64,000 nt of DNA from SIG603 sp964369415 (GCA_964369415.1 CAYJFP010000005.1:1-64000), one strand, 5' to 3'. Counted from the stretch's first letter, positions 1-9,573 are shown. Program-made: numbers and translations. The notes: generated by a model not told the origin, from the sequence alone.

Positions 1-90
1 TTTGAAAATGTGACAAGTTTTAACAGGGTTTTTAAAAAACTGTTTAAAGTAACTCCAAGTGAATATAGGCAAAGACTTGCAAAAAGATAG
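1..90 (+). CDS. AraC-family transcriptional regulator, C-terminal fragment
   Basis: The first 29 codons of the window read in frame to a TAG stop. The sequence (FENVTSFNRVFKKLFKVTPS, then EYRQRLAKR) is the second helix-turn-helix of an AraC/XylS-type regulator, including the usual F..FK...G/V.TPSEYR pattern. The gene begins outside the window, so its N-terminal domain and effector are unknown. It may be a response regulator or a plain AraC activator for nearby sugar genes. An intrinsic terminator begins at its stop codon. Confidence 0.75.
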   Translation, partial: FENVTSFNRVFKKLFKVTPSEYRQRLAKR

Positions 91-118
91 GGAAGCGGTA
101 TACTCGCTTCCCTTGTTT
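90..118 (+). terminator. Intrinsic terminator after AraC fragment
   Basis: Perfect 8-bp stem GGGAAGCG/CGCTTCCC around a 7-base loop, followed by the T-rich tail TTGTTTG. It separates the AraC-type gene from the convergent GH30 gene. Confidence 0.75.
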
Positions 119-151
119 GTAGCTTTATAAAAATTGCATTAAGCTGAAGTC

Positions 152-1522
152 TTAAATAACCACGGTGATTATACAGTGTGATTTAATTTTACAATCAAGC
201 AATTCGTTTTTGTACCTTATATTAACTTCTTCGTCTTTATCCGTTGGATTCATAACTACTAAGATTATTTCTCCATTTGGATTTTGAAAAGTGGTGCATT
301 CTAAATCTTTACTATAACAGCTGTAGCCGATTCTAACAGCATCTCTTTTAATAAATTTGCTAAAATGCCCCATGTAGTAGTAAGATGAAGCGATAAGTAG
401 TTCATGTTTTGTTTTGTCTATTATGATAGGCGATTCTCCAAGCCAAATGTCAGACTCATTTAAACCAGTGTCTCTTTGTTCGTCCACCCAGTGATCAGGC
501 ATGCCGTTTTCGTCTAGTAGCATGTTCCAATCAACCCATGCTGTCGCCCAGTGATTAAGAGAGCCAAAAATATCATGTGCATATTTTTCGCCTGAATCGA
601 CAGTTCCGTGGATTTCTCTTGCTTTGCATTGCTCAGAAGCTATCATGAATTTTTCAGGAAATAGGTCATGAGTGATGTCAAGAGCTGTGAAATGATCGCC
701 TGAATACCAGTGAAATGCAATTCCGTCAAAGGCATCTCTTGATCTTTTATTGCAAAGAGTTTCAAGGCTTCTATCGACAATTCTCTCTTTGTTGTGATCC
801 CAGAACATGATTTTTTTATCGCCAAGTCCGCATTTTTCATAAGTAGGTTTTAGGTACCCAACCGCAAAATCACGTTCATCTGCTGCGGTGTACACACAGG
901 ATTCCCAGCCTTGTGCGGCTTTTGCTTCGTTTTGGATAGTTATACCCCAAATGTTTACGCCTTCTTTTTCATATTCTTTTATAAATTTTGCAAGGTATCT
1001 AGCATAGACATCTTGACAATCTTTTCTTAAAGAGCCGCCTTTGCTCATCTTTTTATTGGTTTTCATCCACGCAGGAGGACTCCAAGGGCTTGAGTAAATT
1101 AGCAAATCAGAAGACACTTCTTTTGCTTTTTTTATCATCGGGATAATAGTTTCTAAGTCGTGCGAAATAGAAAAGTCTTTTAGCTCAAAGTCGTCTTCGG
1201 TATCATCATAAGAGTAAAAGTCTACGGAAAAATCGCAGCTGTTTATAGTGCTTCGGCAAAAATTATAGCCGATTCCTTTTTCTTCATCGAAATATAGGTC
1301 TAAAACTTGCTTTTTCAACTGCTTGCTTAAATTTGAGAAATTGATAGCACTGGATTCTGTGAAGGCGCCGCCAAAACCTAGGAGTTTTTGATATTTCACT
1401 TCATCGTAAATATTAATAATATTACTCTCTTGGCCATCATTATCGGCTTTGAATTCGCAAGTTTTAGAGACAAAATGAATTTTTTCTGCTATGTTTGTTT
1501 CAAAGATTTTAGCTTTTTTCAT
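152..1522 (-). CDS. Glycoside hydrolase family 30 (glucosylceramidase-like)
   Basis: A 456-residue GH30 enzyme of the glucosylceramidase/beta-1,6-glucanase/beta-xylosidase superfamily. The N-terminal GFGGAFTES motif is typical of GH30. The acid/base Glu lies in TIQNEAK (about residue 198) and the nucleophile Glu in MIASEQC (about 296). WSPPAWMK and a C-terminal beta-sandwich ending are also present. There is no signal peptide, so it should act in the cytoplasm on saccharides brought in by the ABC importer just upstream. It is the last gene of that operon, has a good site (AAAAAGGAG), and is separated from the binding-protein gene by a hairpin. The exact sugar specificity cannot be read from sequence. 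Confidence 0.88.
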   Translation of the reverse strand: MKKAKIFETNIAEKIHFVSKTCEFKADNDGQESNIINIYDEVKYQKLLGFGGAFTESSAINFSNLSKQLKKQVLDLYFDEEKGIGYNFCRSTINSCDFSVDFYSYDDTEDDFELKDFSISHDLETIIPMIKKAKEVSSDLLIYSSPWSPPAWMKTNKKMSKGGSLRKDCQDVYARYLAKFIKEYEKEGVNIWGITIQNEAKAAQGWESCVYTAADERDFAVGYLKPTYEKCGLGDKKIMFWDHNKERIVDRSLETLCNKRSRDAFDGIAFHWYSGDHFTALDITHDLFPEKFMIASEQCKAREIHGTVDSGEKYAHDIFGSLNHWATAWVDWNMLLDENGMPDHWVDEQRDTGLNESDIWLGESPIIIDKTKHELLIASSYYYMGHFSKFIKRDAVRIGYSCYSKDLECTTFQNPNGEIILVVMNPTDKDEEVNIRYKNELLDCKIKSHCIITVVI

Positions 1523-1546
1523 ATTAATACTCCTTTTTATAAAATA

Positions 1547-1570
1547 GGGTGTGGAGAAAACTCCACACCC
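1547..1570 (-). terminator. Intercistronic hairpin between binding protein and GH30 genes
   Basis: Perfect 10-bp stem GGGTGTGGAG/CTCCACACCC with a 4-base loop. On the minus strand it is followed by TATTTTAT and then by the GH30 ribosome binding site. It is probably a leaky terminator or an mRNA 3'-end stabiliser that keeps the binding protein more abundant than the enzyme. Confidence 0.65.
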
Positions 1571-1580
1571 ATAAGTTTAA

Positions 1581-3128
1581 TTATGCTAGGCTTGCAATGT
1601 ATGCATCTAATTGTGTTTGAATTTCTGCAATAACTGTGTCGACTCCAGCGGCTTCCATTTTTTCTTGATATTCTTGAAGTCCTGTAACTTGGTCTGTATA
1701 GCCAAGTTCTAGTGGCCACCAGTATTGTTGGTGAACAGCTTGGCAAGCTGCAAGTTCAGTTTCAAACGGAGTTGTATCAAGAACGAATGAAGCATATTTT
1801 TGTGAACCAACGCCGTCTTGGATATATTCGTCAAATCCAGCTTTGAATTCTGATACAGATTCAGGTGAACCAACACGGTCTTTAACAAATTCAGGTACAC
1901 GAGAAGCCCACATAGCTGAAGGAGGCATGTTAGTTGGATCAATAATTGTGATTTGATCATTGTCGTCTAGTTCATATGTTGTACCTTCGATACCGTAGAA
2001 GAATGCCATAAATGCTTCTTCATCACTTGTGATTAAATCATAAAGTGCTAAAGCTCTTTCAGGATTTTTAGATGAAGTTGGAACTACGCAAGCATCTTGA
2101 GTAAATGGTAGGTTGCTTACATCTGTAGCAAAGTTAGCATACTGTACTTGATAGTCAGGATAATCAATAGCTCTTCCTTCAAATGCATCTATATTATGTA
2201 AGAACGAAGCTGCGATTCCTGTATCAAATTTTGTGCTGTCAGTGTCAGAAAGTGCAGACTTACCGAAGAATCCTTTTTCATTCCATCTGTTGACCATTTC
2301 TAGGAAATCAGGTGTTCCTTCATATTCATACATTGTGTAAATTTGTGGATTTTCTTCACTTGGGTCAAAATAAAAAATATCGTTTATTAGTCCTACTTGT
2401 GATTGATTTTTCATGTAAACAGAATCAATTTCAGAACCTGATTGATAAATAGCGATAGGTTCCATGTCGGTAGTCTCTTTAATTATATCCATGTACTCTT
2501 CATAGTCTTCAAATGTTTCCATTTGTCCGTCCCAGTCCGTACCTTCTAAAACGTCTGTACGATAAATTGGACCGTAAGCTGAATAAGTTGGTAAAAGTGT
2601 TGGGATTGCATAGTAAGAGCCATTTACTGTAGCTTGTTGTAAAGCTGTTTCTGATTGTTGAGCAAAGTTATTAGGTGCATATGTTGGCCATAATTCATCA
2701 AGGTTCATGAATGCGCCTCTTTGAGCTAATGAAGAGAAGTTAAGCCATGTTGCGCTATAAGCTAGGTCAAATTCTTCACCTGATGAGAAGAGTAGTGGAT
2801 ATTTGTTTGCATACTCAGCCCAACCGATGTAGTTGATTTTAAGTGTAGCGTTTAGTTTTTCTTTTGCGATTGTGTTGAAGTTATCTGTGATAGTATCTTG
2901 TCCTGCTGGCTCGTCACTTACAACATAAAGGACTAGCTCAACTTCTTCTGAGGTATCAAGAGCGGCCGCACCGCTTTCTGATGACTCTCCATCTGATGAT
3001 TCACCTTCAGATGATGAATCTGTGCCTGATGCTGCCGATGATGTGCTTGAACTAGCTGCTTCGCCACAAGCTGTAGCACTTAATAAAAGACCGGCTGCAA
3101 GCATTAATGCAAGAATTCTTTTTTTCAT
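1581..3128 (-). CDS. Carbohydrate ABC transporter, extracellular solute-binding lipoprotein
   Basis: A 515-residue LplA/YtcQ-type binding protein. The lipoprotein signal peptide (MKKRILALMLAAG..) ends in the lipobox SATAC, and a Ser/Glu-rich linker of about 40 residues follows. The mature part begins with a beta-strand after VELVLYVVSDEP. The C-terminus (GLQEYQEKMEAAGVDTVIAE) resembles the DUF3502 domain found on such proteins. The ATG at 3128 is preceded by GGAGGAAATACT; an upstream in-frame start at 3161 lacks a site and would bury the signal peptide. It captures an oligosaccharide outside the membrane and hands it to the two permeases encoded just upstream. The ligand is unknown. Confidence 0.9.
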   Translation of the reverse strand: MKKRILALMLAAGLLLSATACGEAASSSTSSAASGTDSSSEGESSDGESSESGAAALDTSEEVELVLYVVSDEPAGQDTITDNFNTIAKEKLNATLKINYIGWAEYANKYPLLFSSGEEFDLAYSATWLNFSSLAQRGAFMNLDELWPTYAPNNFAQQSETALQQATVNGSYYAIPTLLPTYSAYGPIYRTDVLEGTDWDGQMETFEDYEEYMDIIKETTDMEPIAIYQSGSEIDSVYMKNQSQVGLINDIFYFDPSEENPQIYTMYEYEGTPDFLEMVNRWNEKGFFGKSALSDTDSTKFDTGIAASFLHNIDAFEGRAIDYPDYQVQYANFATDVSNLPFTQDACVVPTSSKNPERALALYDLITSDEEAFMAFFYGIEGTTYELDDNDQITIIDPTNMPPSAMWASRVPEFVKDRVGSPESVSEFKAGFDEYIQDGVGSQKYASFVLDTTPFETELAACQAVHQQYWWPLELGYTDQVTGLQEYQEKMEAAGVDTVIAEIQTQLDAYIASLA

Positions 3129-3165
3129 AGTATTTCCTCCAAATTTAATTTTTATAATCAATCGA

Positions 3166-4098
3166 TCAGCCTTTAACTGAACCGATAGTTATGCCTTTGA
3201 CAAAGTATTTTTGAACAAATGGGTAAAGTAAAATGATTGGTCCTGTAGTGATAACTGCCATGGCAAGTTTCATAGATTCACTAGGTAAATCTTCAACTTT
3301 TAAGCCTAATTGATTTGCGATTCTAGCCAGTGCCTGTGTTTTTTGTAAGGTGCTATAAAGCATATATTGAAGCGGGTACAATTCTTCTTCGTTGATGTAT
3401 AGCATTGCGTTGTACCAGTCGTTCCAGTAGCCAAGTGCCATGAATAAGCCGATAGTTGCAAGACCTGATTTAAGAAGTGGCAAGATTATTTGTAAGAATA
3501 TTCTAAATTCTCCAGCACCATCAATTTTTGAAGCTTCAATAAGTGCAACTGGAATAGTTGTTACAAAACTTCTCATAATAAGCAGATAAAATACATTAAA
3601 GAGTCCAGGTAAAATCAGTGCAAGTAGATTATCTTTTAAGCCTAAATATTGGATGTAAAATAAATAGGTACTCACCATTCCGCCGTTAAACAAAGTAGTA
3701 AAATAGAAGAAGAAAGAAATTTTGTTTCTGTATTTAAAATCTTTTCTTCCTATTACATATGCGGTCATACTGGTGATAAATAGGCCTGCAATAGTACCGA
3801 CTGCAGTGATAAAAATTGAAACGCCATAGGCTCTTATGATAGTTTCAGGAGTTTGGAATAAGAATTCATAAGCGGCAAATGAGATTTCAGATGGGAAAAA
3901 TGTGTATCCGACTGTCCTGATAATGTGCTCTGAGGTAAACGAACCTACAAAAAGTAGTATAAAAGGAACTAAACAAATAAGCACTAAAAAAGTAATGAAT
4001 ATATAGCCTATTATATTAAAAATTACAGTTTCCTTTGGAATTTTAATTTTGTTTCCTTTTTGTGTGATGCTTTTTTTATGATTTGCTGTATTTTCCAT
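3166..4098 (-). CDS. Carbohydrate ABC transporter permease (LplC/YtcP type)
   Basis: A 310-residue inner-membrane permease with six predicted transmembrane segments. The cytoplasmic EAA loop reads EASKIDGAGEFRIFLQIILP, which contacts the ATPase. The ATG at 4098 is preferred because AGAAGG lies 8 bases upstream; the in-frame GTG at 4107 overlaps that site. It pairs with the LplB-type permease encoded upstream. No ATPase gene is nearby, so a shared MsmX-type ATPase elsewhere in the genome must energise the importer, as is usual for this family in Firmicutes. Confidence 0.9.
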   Translation of the reverse strand: MENTANHKKSITQKGNKIKIPKETVIFNIIGYIFITFLVLICLVPFILLFVGSFTSEHIIRTVGYTFFPSEISFAAYEFLFQTPETIIRAYGVSIFITAVGTIAGLFITSMTAYVIGRKDFKYRNKISFFFYFTTLFNGGMVSTYLFYIQYLGLKDNLLALILPGLFNVFYLLIMRSFVTTIPVALIEASKIDGAGEFRIFLQIILPLLKSGLATIGLFMALGYWNDWYNAMLYINEEELYPLQYMLYSTLQKTQALARIANQLGLKVEDLPSESMKLAMAVITTGPIILLYPFVQKYFVKGITIGSVKG

Positions 4099-4126
4099 TT
4101 GTGACACCTTCTTTCATTATGTTTTA

Positions 4127-5047
4127 TTAGAATAAAGCATAGTCTGCTTCCAGTTTTTTAACGATTTTATTAACTATTATTATAATGACAAAGCATAATG
4201 CAGATTGATAGAAGGTAGCGGCGGCTGTCATTCCCATGTTTGCATTTGTGAGTAGTGACCTAAACACATAGGTGTCGATAACATCTGTCGCATTATAAAG
4301 TTGTCCGTTGTTGCCGACGATTTGGTAGAACATTTCAAAATCGCCTCTTAAAATTCTACCTATTTGTAGAAGGAACATAGTTATTATAGTTGGTTTGATA
4401 GCTGGGAAAGTGATGCAGCGTATTTTTTGGAATATGTTTGCACCGTCAATGTCGGCCGCTTCATAGCATTCGGCGTCAACTCCTGTTATTGCTGCTATGT
4501 AGATGATGGAGTTGTATCCGCTCCATTTCCAAGCGTTGAAGAAACAGATTATAAAGGGCCATGCATTTGGAATTGAGTACATGTTTACAGGTTCAAAGCC
4601 TAAAGAAGTTAAAACATTGTTTAGAACGCCTGTTTCATAGTTGAAAATATTAAATACAAAGGTGCCGACGATAACCCAAGAGATGAAGTAGGGAAGAAAG
4701 ATGACAGATTGGCTAAATTTCTTATAAACTTTTCCGCTCATTTCTGAAATTACGATGGCGATAAAAATAGCCAAACCTTGTGAAGTGACTAAGTTTAGAA
4801 GGTTGTAAAAAATTGTGTTTTGAGTGATAAGCCAGCCTGTACCTGATGAAAATAGAAATTCAAAGTTGTCAAATCCATTCCAAGCACTGCCAAAAACACC
4901 TAAGTCGTAGCGGTAATTTTTAAAAGCCAAAACCAAACCTGACATAGGTAAATATGCCATAACAAATACCAAGGCTAAGGCGGGTATGAGCATTAAAAAT
5001 AAGATTTTATTTTTTTTAATCTCATGAATGAAACCAGTTTTTTTCAT
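4127..5047 (-). CDS. Carbohydrate ABC transporter permease (LplB type)
   Basis: A 306-residue membrane protein that is the first gene of the importer-GH30 operon. Six hydrophobic segments are visible. The EAA loop reads YEAADIDGANIFQKIRCITF, placing it in the MalF-like half of CUT1 permeases (LplB/YteP group). Its site is GGGGAGATAAAA. It forms the channel with the permease encoded 28 bases downstream. The promoter must lie in the gap up to the sensor kinase stop at 5227, but I cannot pick a convincing -35/-10 pair there. Confidence 0.9.
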   Translation of the reverse strand: MKKTGFIHEIKKNKILFLMLIPALALVFVMAYLPMSGLVLAFKNYRYDLGVFGSAWNGFDNFEFLFSSGTGWLITQNTIFYNLLNLVTSQGLAIFIAIVISEMSGKVYKKFSQSVIFLPYFISWVIVGTFVFNIFNYETGVLNNVLTSLGFEPVNMYSIPNAWPFIICFFNAWKWSGYNSIIYIAAITGVDAECYEAADIDGANIFQKIRCITFPAIKPTIITMFLLQIGRILRGDFEMFYQIVGNNGQLYNATDVIDTYVFRSLLTNANMGMTAAATFYQSALCFVIIIIVNKIVKKLEADYALF

Positions 5048-5190
5048 TTTTATCTCCCCTGTAATTATTTATTTTAATATATTTTAACATTAATATTGTG
5101 TGAAGTATATGTGACTAAATTACGATTTGCCGTAAAAATATATGCATTTGTAAAGTTTAGGTTATTATTTTTGTCTAAAAATAACAAAAA

Positions 5191-5220
5191 TTAAAGCTTG
5201 TGAAAATACACAAGCTTTAA
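5191..5220 (-). terminator. Terminator of the sensor kinase/regulator operon
   Basis: Perfect 12-bp inverted repeat TTAAAGCTTGTG/CACAAGCTTTAA with a 6-base loop, followed on the minus strand by a T-rich run. It lies 7 bases past the sensor-kinase stop and separates the regulatory operon from the transporter operon that it probably controls. Confidence 0.75.
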
Positions 5221-5226
5221 TGAGGG

Positions 5227-6999
5227 CTATTTTATAGCCTTAAATACAATTTTTACCTCAGTTCCTTTGTCTATTTCTGACAAGAAACTCAGTCCGTAGT
5301 TTTCGCCATAAAATAGTTTTATTCTATCGTTAACATTGTGTACGGCGTAACCGTGAAATTTAATTTCACTTTGTTGTTTAAATATGTTTTCGATCTGTTC
5401 AGGCGTCATTCCAACTCCATTATCTTTTACAGTCATAACAATGTCGTCGTCTATTTTTTTAACGCTAATTTCAATATTTAGTCCATTGCTTGAGGTTTCG
5501 TCACTGATTCCATGCATTATAGAGTTTTCAACAAGTGGCTGCAAAATAATGCTAAGACATTTATAATCAAGCAAGTTTTCGTCGGCAGATATACTTAAAG
5601 CTATGCTATGGTCTAAATTGAAATTTTCTATCGAAACAAATTCTTTTACATGAAATAGCTCGTCTCTTATTGTTGTTTCGTTATTTCCCTTGTTAAGACT
5701 TAGTCTGTAAAAATGCGCAAGACTCTGAACGATTTGAGATATCTCACTTGAATCATTTTCTATAGCTTTCCAGTTAATCATGTCTAGCGTATTGTATAGA
5801 AAATGTGGATTGATTTGTGATTGTAAAGCTTTTAGTTGTGCCGACTTTATAGCTTGACCTGATTCATATTGCTGTTTTAGAAGTTTTTTCATCTCGGTTG
5901 CCATATAGTCAAAGTTTTGAGTAATTTCTCCGAGCTCATCGTCTTCTTTTGCAGAGCATGGTAAATCAAACAAACCGCTTTGAACCAAGGCTATTCTATG
6001 TCTTAGATTTTTAAAGCGTCTTCCATAGTATCTTGCAACATAAAATGAGATTAAAAATACAAAACCAACCGCTAAAAATATTGCAAAGAATATGGAGTTA
6101 CTAATTTCATTTGTTTGAGTGTCGATTTCGGATTTAGGAAGAAGTGCTATGAGGCTCCAGCCTGTGGAGTTATCGGTAGTTTTTCGGACTAAGTATTCTT
6201 CAGATAATAAATTCAAAGGGCTCCAGTAGCTTTGTGAAATGCCGTTTTGACTTAAAGCTTCTATGGCAAGTTCTAAAACATCAGAATCGCTTTCACTATT
6301 ACTTTGAACCATCAGCTTGCTTTGTTCATTTATTAGAAAGACTAAACCTGACTTAGTTATGTTAGAATTATTGACAATGTTTTGAATTAGGCTGGTTTTT
6401 ATACTGATTTGAAGTAGCCCGATGGTTTCATAACTGTTATTAATGTTTTTTATATTTCTAAAAAGTGAAATAGTTTCATCATCATCCGATATCGTAAAAT
6501 ACAGTTCTTCCTTATCAAGATAATAAACTAAGTCTTCGTAATAGTCTTTTTCGGAAAGTTCATCGGTAGAGAAAAAATAGTGATTATTGTTAGAATATAA
6601 AATATCAGAAGGAATATATATATTGGCTCTATTTATGTTTTCAATATCGGTCGCTGTCGATAAAATTTTACTAAGAGACAAGAATTCTCTATACTGCGTA
6701 CCGCCGCCCCTTAGACCTGTAAATTCATCTGAACTCATAATTAACTGTAATTCGCTGTTATTTGCTATCAATTCAGAAGTGTTCTCCATGGTTTCTGTAT
6801 AGCTTTGAATAAATGTGTTTGCCTGATTAAAGGATTGATCGGCAGAGTAAATGAGCCTGTCTAGATAATTGTTTTTTATTTGTTCGCTTAAAACTATCAT
6901 GATTAAAATTAGCATTAGAACTACTGCTATAGAGAAGGTGAAAAATAATTTGAAAAAAATCTTTTGCCTTTTAAACCATGCATTAAATATTTTAATCAT
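5227..6999 (-). CDS. Membrane sensor histidine kinase (YesM type)
   Basis: A 590-residue kinase. A first transmembrane helix (about residues 17-37) is followed by a large extracellular sensory region, a second helix (about 302-322), a HAMP region, a His_kinase domain with INPHFLYNTLD (phospho-acceptor His about 398), and an HATPase domain with LQPLVENSIMHG and DNGVGM. This YesM/LytS layout is typical of kinases that sense extracellular sugars and sit beside LplABC importers. Its ATG overlaps the stop of the regulator gene (ATGA), so the two are translationally coupled. The signal is probably the sugar or binding-protein complex of the adjacent transporter. Confidence 0.92.
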   Translation of the reverse strand: MIKIFNAWFKRQKIFFKLFFTFSIAVVLMLILIMIVLSEQIKNNYLDRLIYSADQSFNQANTFIQSYTETMENTSELIANNSELQLIMSSDEFTGLRGGGTQYREFLSLSKILSTATDIENINRANIYIPSDILYSNNNHYFFSTDELSEKDYYEDLVYYLDKEELYFTISDDDETISLFRNIKNINNSYETIGLLQISIKTSLIQNIVNNSNITKSGLVFLINEQSKLMVQSNSESDSDVLELAIEALSQNGISQSYWSPLNLLSEEYLVRKTTDNSTGWSLIALLPKSEIDTQTNEISNSIFFAIFLAVGFVFLISFYVARYYGRRFKNLRHRIALVQSGLFDLPCSAKEDDELGEITQNFDYMATEMKKLLKQQYESGQAIKSAQLKALQSQINPHFLYNTLDMINWKAIENDSSEISQIVQSLAHFYRLSLNKGNNETTIRDELFHVKEFVSIENFNLDHSIALSISADENLLDYKCLSIILQPLVENSIMHGISDETSSNGLNIEISVKKIDDDIVMTVKDNGVGMTPEQIENIFKQQSEIKFHGYAVHNVNDRIKLFYGENYGLSFLSEIDKGTEVKIVFKAIK

Positions 7000-7766
7000 A
7001 GCATTTTATCCCTGTATACAGATGGAGTTAATCCGGTGGCTTTTTTGAATATTTTCGCAAAATAATCACTATTTTCATATCCGACCATGGAGGAAATGTT
7101 GTAAAGTTTTAAATTTTTGTCGGCTAAAAGTTTTTTAGCCTGTTCCACTCTTACCGAAGTGATAAATTCTCCTATGGTTTTATCTGTTTTTCGCTTGTAC
7201 ATACCCGAAAGATATGTAGGAGTTAAAAAGACAGCATCGGATATTTTTTTAATTGATAAATCTTTGTCTGTGTAATTGTTCATAATAAAAGTGTTGATTA
7301 AGCTAACGGTTGAACTTTTATCAATCTCTTCAGTATCAATTAATTCATCCGAAATTTGTTCAGCATTTTGTCGGTATTTTTCAACAAGTTTTATTTTTTC
7401 TATCATCTCGGTAGCTTTTTTGACAGCACTTCTAAGTTCACTTAAGTTAACAGGTTTGTCAATATAGTTTACGGCGCTTAATTCAATAGCACCTTTAAGA
7501 TAAGCTTTATCAGAATATCCGCTTATAAAAATTATTTGTATATCCTCGTACATAGATCTTAACTGTTTACAGGTTTCAACGCCGTCTATTCCATGCATTT
7601 TAATATCAGAAAGAACTAAATCAGGTTTAAAATTCTGACAAATGTTAATTGCACTAAGGCCGCTTTCTGCCATTTTAATTTCATCGAATCCAAAATTTTG
7701 CCAATCAATATGCTTTAAAAGACCGGTTCGTGTCACCTTGACGTCGTCAATAATAATCAAATTCAC
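6996..7766 (-). CDS. Response regulator with AraC-type DNA-binding domain (YesN type)
   Basis: A 256-residue regulator. The receiver has the acidic pocket IIIDD, the phosphorylated Asp in LVLSDIKMHG and the conserved Lys in YIDKPVN. The C-terminus is an AraC HTH pair ending in GYENSDYFAKIFKKATGLTP. I choose the GTG at 7766 because GGGGG sits 8 bases upstream and the protein then begins directly with the receiver strand NLIIIDD; an upstream in-frame TTG at 7805 has no site. With its kinase it should activate the divergently spaced, same-strand importer-GH30 operon. Confidence 0.9.
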   Translation of the reverse strand: MNLIIIDDVKVTRTGLLKHIDWQNFGFDEIKMAESGLSAINICQNFKPDLVLSDIKMHGIDGVETCKQLRSMYEDIQIIFISGYSDKAYLKGAIELSAVNYIDKPVNLSELRSAVKKATEMIEKIKLVEKYRQNAEQISDELIDTEEIDKSSTVSLINTFIMNNYTDKDLSIKKISDAVFLTPTYLSGMYKRKTDKTIGEFITSVRVEQAKKLLADKNLKLYNISSMVGYENSDYFAKIFKKATGLTPSVYRDKML

Positions 7767-7902
7767 CTTGAATACCCCCTGTAAAGTTAAAAAAATTGTG
7801 AACAATAATAGATGTAATTATAACATGATCAAGTTAATTTGTAAATAATAACCATAAAAGTTCTTAAATTACCTTATATTAATTAAAAAAATCACCAATA
7901 CA

Positions 7903-7933
7903 AAGCACTGTGGATGTTAAATCCACAGTGCTT
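7903..7933 (-). terminator. Terminator after sulfatase gene
   Basis: Perfect 13-bp stem AAGCACTGTGGAT/ATCCACAGTGCTT with a 5-base loop, 15 bases past the sulfatase stop. The T-run on the minus strand comes about 12 bases later, so termination may be imperfect and the regulator gene could receive read-through. Confidence 0.7.
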
Positions 7934-7947
7934 GTTAAAAGAATAGT

Positions 7948-9321
7948 TTATCCTCTTTCAGATTTATCATAAAGAGCGACTATGTACGGATGGTCTTCAT
8001 CGTATTCAGTAAGAGTTTTTGGGTTATCGCTGATATGGCAGGGTCTTACTTCTTTTCCTTTTATATTTTTATGCTTATCGCCAAGTTTTTCTCTGTAGTT
8101 TTGTGCTATGGATTCGAGTTCTAGGACAATTTCGGGATGATTTTCGTAAATATCATTACTTTCAGAAATGTCATCTTTCAAATTAAATAGCTGAGGTTTT
8201 TCATCTTCACCGCCAAAATAGGAAAGATGTAGCTTAAAATCACCCTTTCTAACGGCGTTTAAGTAGGCTATATTTACATCGTCGCTTTGTTGATAAAAAG
8301 CCATTTCATCTCTAACGGCTATTTCAGTATCGTTAAAACAATCCTTTATGTCCATTCCGTCAATAACTAGGTTTTCAGGAAGTTTAGCGCCGATAACTCC
8401 AGCCAAAGTTGGAAGCAAGTCAATGTTTGAAGCGATGTTATCATTGACACTGTTTTCTTTGATGTGATTTGGCCAGTGGATGATAAACGGAACTCTCATT
8501 CCGCCTTCAAAAGTCGTAAATTTATTGCCACGAAGAGGTGCATTGGATGCGCCGTCCTTCGCCCTTGAACCATTGTCAGAAGTGAAAATAATTACTGTGT
8601 CTTCGTAAAGTCCAAGCCTTTTTAGCTCGGTGACTATGGCTTTACACGACCAGTCAACCTCGGCGACACAAGCGCCAAAATCACCGTTTTTACTTTGTTC
8701 AACAAAAGTTTCGTGTGCGTATAAAGGAAGGTGGACGTGCATTTGTGCAAAATATAAGAAAAAAGGCTCGTCCTTGCTTTTTCTAATAAATTCTTTACCC
8801 TTTTCAACATAACGCTCGGTAAGACTTCTCTGGTCGGGCTGTTCCTCAATGACTTCAGTGCCGTGAATCAGTGGCAAAGGAGGAGTTGGAAAGCTGAAGC
8901 TAACATCGCCTTTTTGCCTGCCCATGTCGTTACTGTATGGCAGTCCGTAATAATCGTCAAATCCAAAATTAGTAGGAAGAACCTCGATTTGGTCGCCGCA
9001 GTGCCACTTTCCGATTATCATCGTGTTATAATCGTTATCTTTAAATAAGTTTCCAATAGTGTATTCGTTTGTATTAAGACCATAGGGCTCGCCAGGGAAA
9101 AGCACACGATTTATGCTGACTCTAGGCGGTAGACAGCCTGTCATTAAAGACGCTCTTGACGGAGAGCATACAGGAGAAGCGGCATAAAAAGAGGTAAATT
9201 TCATCCCGTTTTCTGCCAAACTGTCAATAAACGGCGTGTCGTTGACTTTGCTTCCGTAACAGCCTAAGTCTCCATAACCTAGGTCATCGCAGTTGATAAG
9301 AATAACATTAGGTTTCTTCAT
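7948..9321 (-). CDS. Cytoplasmic sulfatase (alkaline-phosphatase superfamily)
   Basis: A 457-residue type I sulfatase that hydrolyses sulfate esters. The formylglycine motif C-S-P-S-R is at Cys52, followed by ASLMTG. Metal ligands lie in NCDDLGYGD near the N-terminus and in FTSDNGSRAKDG, and HWPNH is also present. There is no signal peptide, so it must act inside the cell on imported substrate. An anaerobe needs a radical-SAM maturase (anSME) to oxidise Cys52; none is encoded in this window. It is a single gene with site AAAAAAGGAG and its own terminator. It resembles arylsulfatase A/GalNAc-6-sulfatase relatives, but its substrate is not identifiable. Confidence 0.9.
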   Translation of the reverse strand: MKKPNVILINCDDLGYGDLGCYGSKVNDTPFIDSLAENGMKFTSFYAASPVCSPSRASLMTGCLPPRVSINRVLFPGEPYGLNTNEYTIGNLFKDNDYNTMIIGKWHCGDQIEVLPTNFGFDDYYGLPYSNDMGRQKGDVSFSFPTPPLPLIHGTEVIEEQPDQRSLTERYVEKGKEFIRKSKDEPFFLYFAQMHVHLPLYAHETFVEQSKNGDFGACVAEVDWSCKAIVTELKRLGLYEDTVIIFTSDNGSRAKDGASNAPLRGNKFTTFEGGMRVPFIIHWPNHIKENSVNDNIASNIDLLPTLAGVIGAKLPENLVIDGMDIKDCFNDTEIAVRDEMAFYQQSDDVNIAYLNAVRKGDFKLHLSYFGGEDEKPQLFNLKDDISESNDIYENHPEIVLELESIAQNYREKLGDKHKNIKGKEVRPCHISDNPKTLTEYDEDHPYIVALYDKSERG

Positions 9322-9431
9322 ACTTTTGCTCCTTTTTTAATTAAACTACCATCAATTATATACCTAAATTCTTATATATGCAATTACTTTTTGTAAGCTT
9401 TGACAATTTTTATTTAATAACGCTTAAATCC

Positions 9432-9460
9432 TTGCAATTCAAATAATTATAGTGTAAAAT
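9432..9460 (+). promoter_or_regulatory. Sigma-A promoter for the helicase leader
   Basis: TTGCAA, a 17-base spacer, then TAAAAT. The predicted transcription start is near 9467, about 190 bases before the helicase start. The 337-base gap 9322-9658 holds this promoter and the leader terminator and no convincing gene. Confidence 0.6.
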
Positions 9461-9539
9461 AGACAAAATGTTCATTTTCGTTTTAGCAATTATTACTGTA
9501 CTGTAAATGGAGTTCCGTTTAAAGTTCTGGTATTGAGTC

Positions 9540-9573
9540 AAACTGCCGTGCTCATTAATGCGGCAGTTTTTTT
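9540..9573 (+). terminator. Intrinsic terminator inside the helicase leader
   Basis: 9-bp stem AAACTGCCG/CGGCAGTTT with a 12-base loop, running straight into seven T residues. It lies downstream of the only good promoter and 86 bases before the helicase start. It therefore looks like an attenuator, or the end of a small RNA of about 105 bases. Confidence 0.7.

Noticed and set aside
9468..9506. 12-codon leader peptide (MFIFVLAIITVL) before the helicase terminator
   Set aside because: It begins at about the transcription start with no ribosome binding site and has no cluster of regulatory codons.
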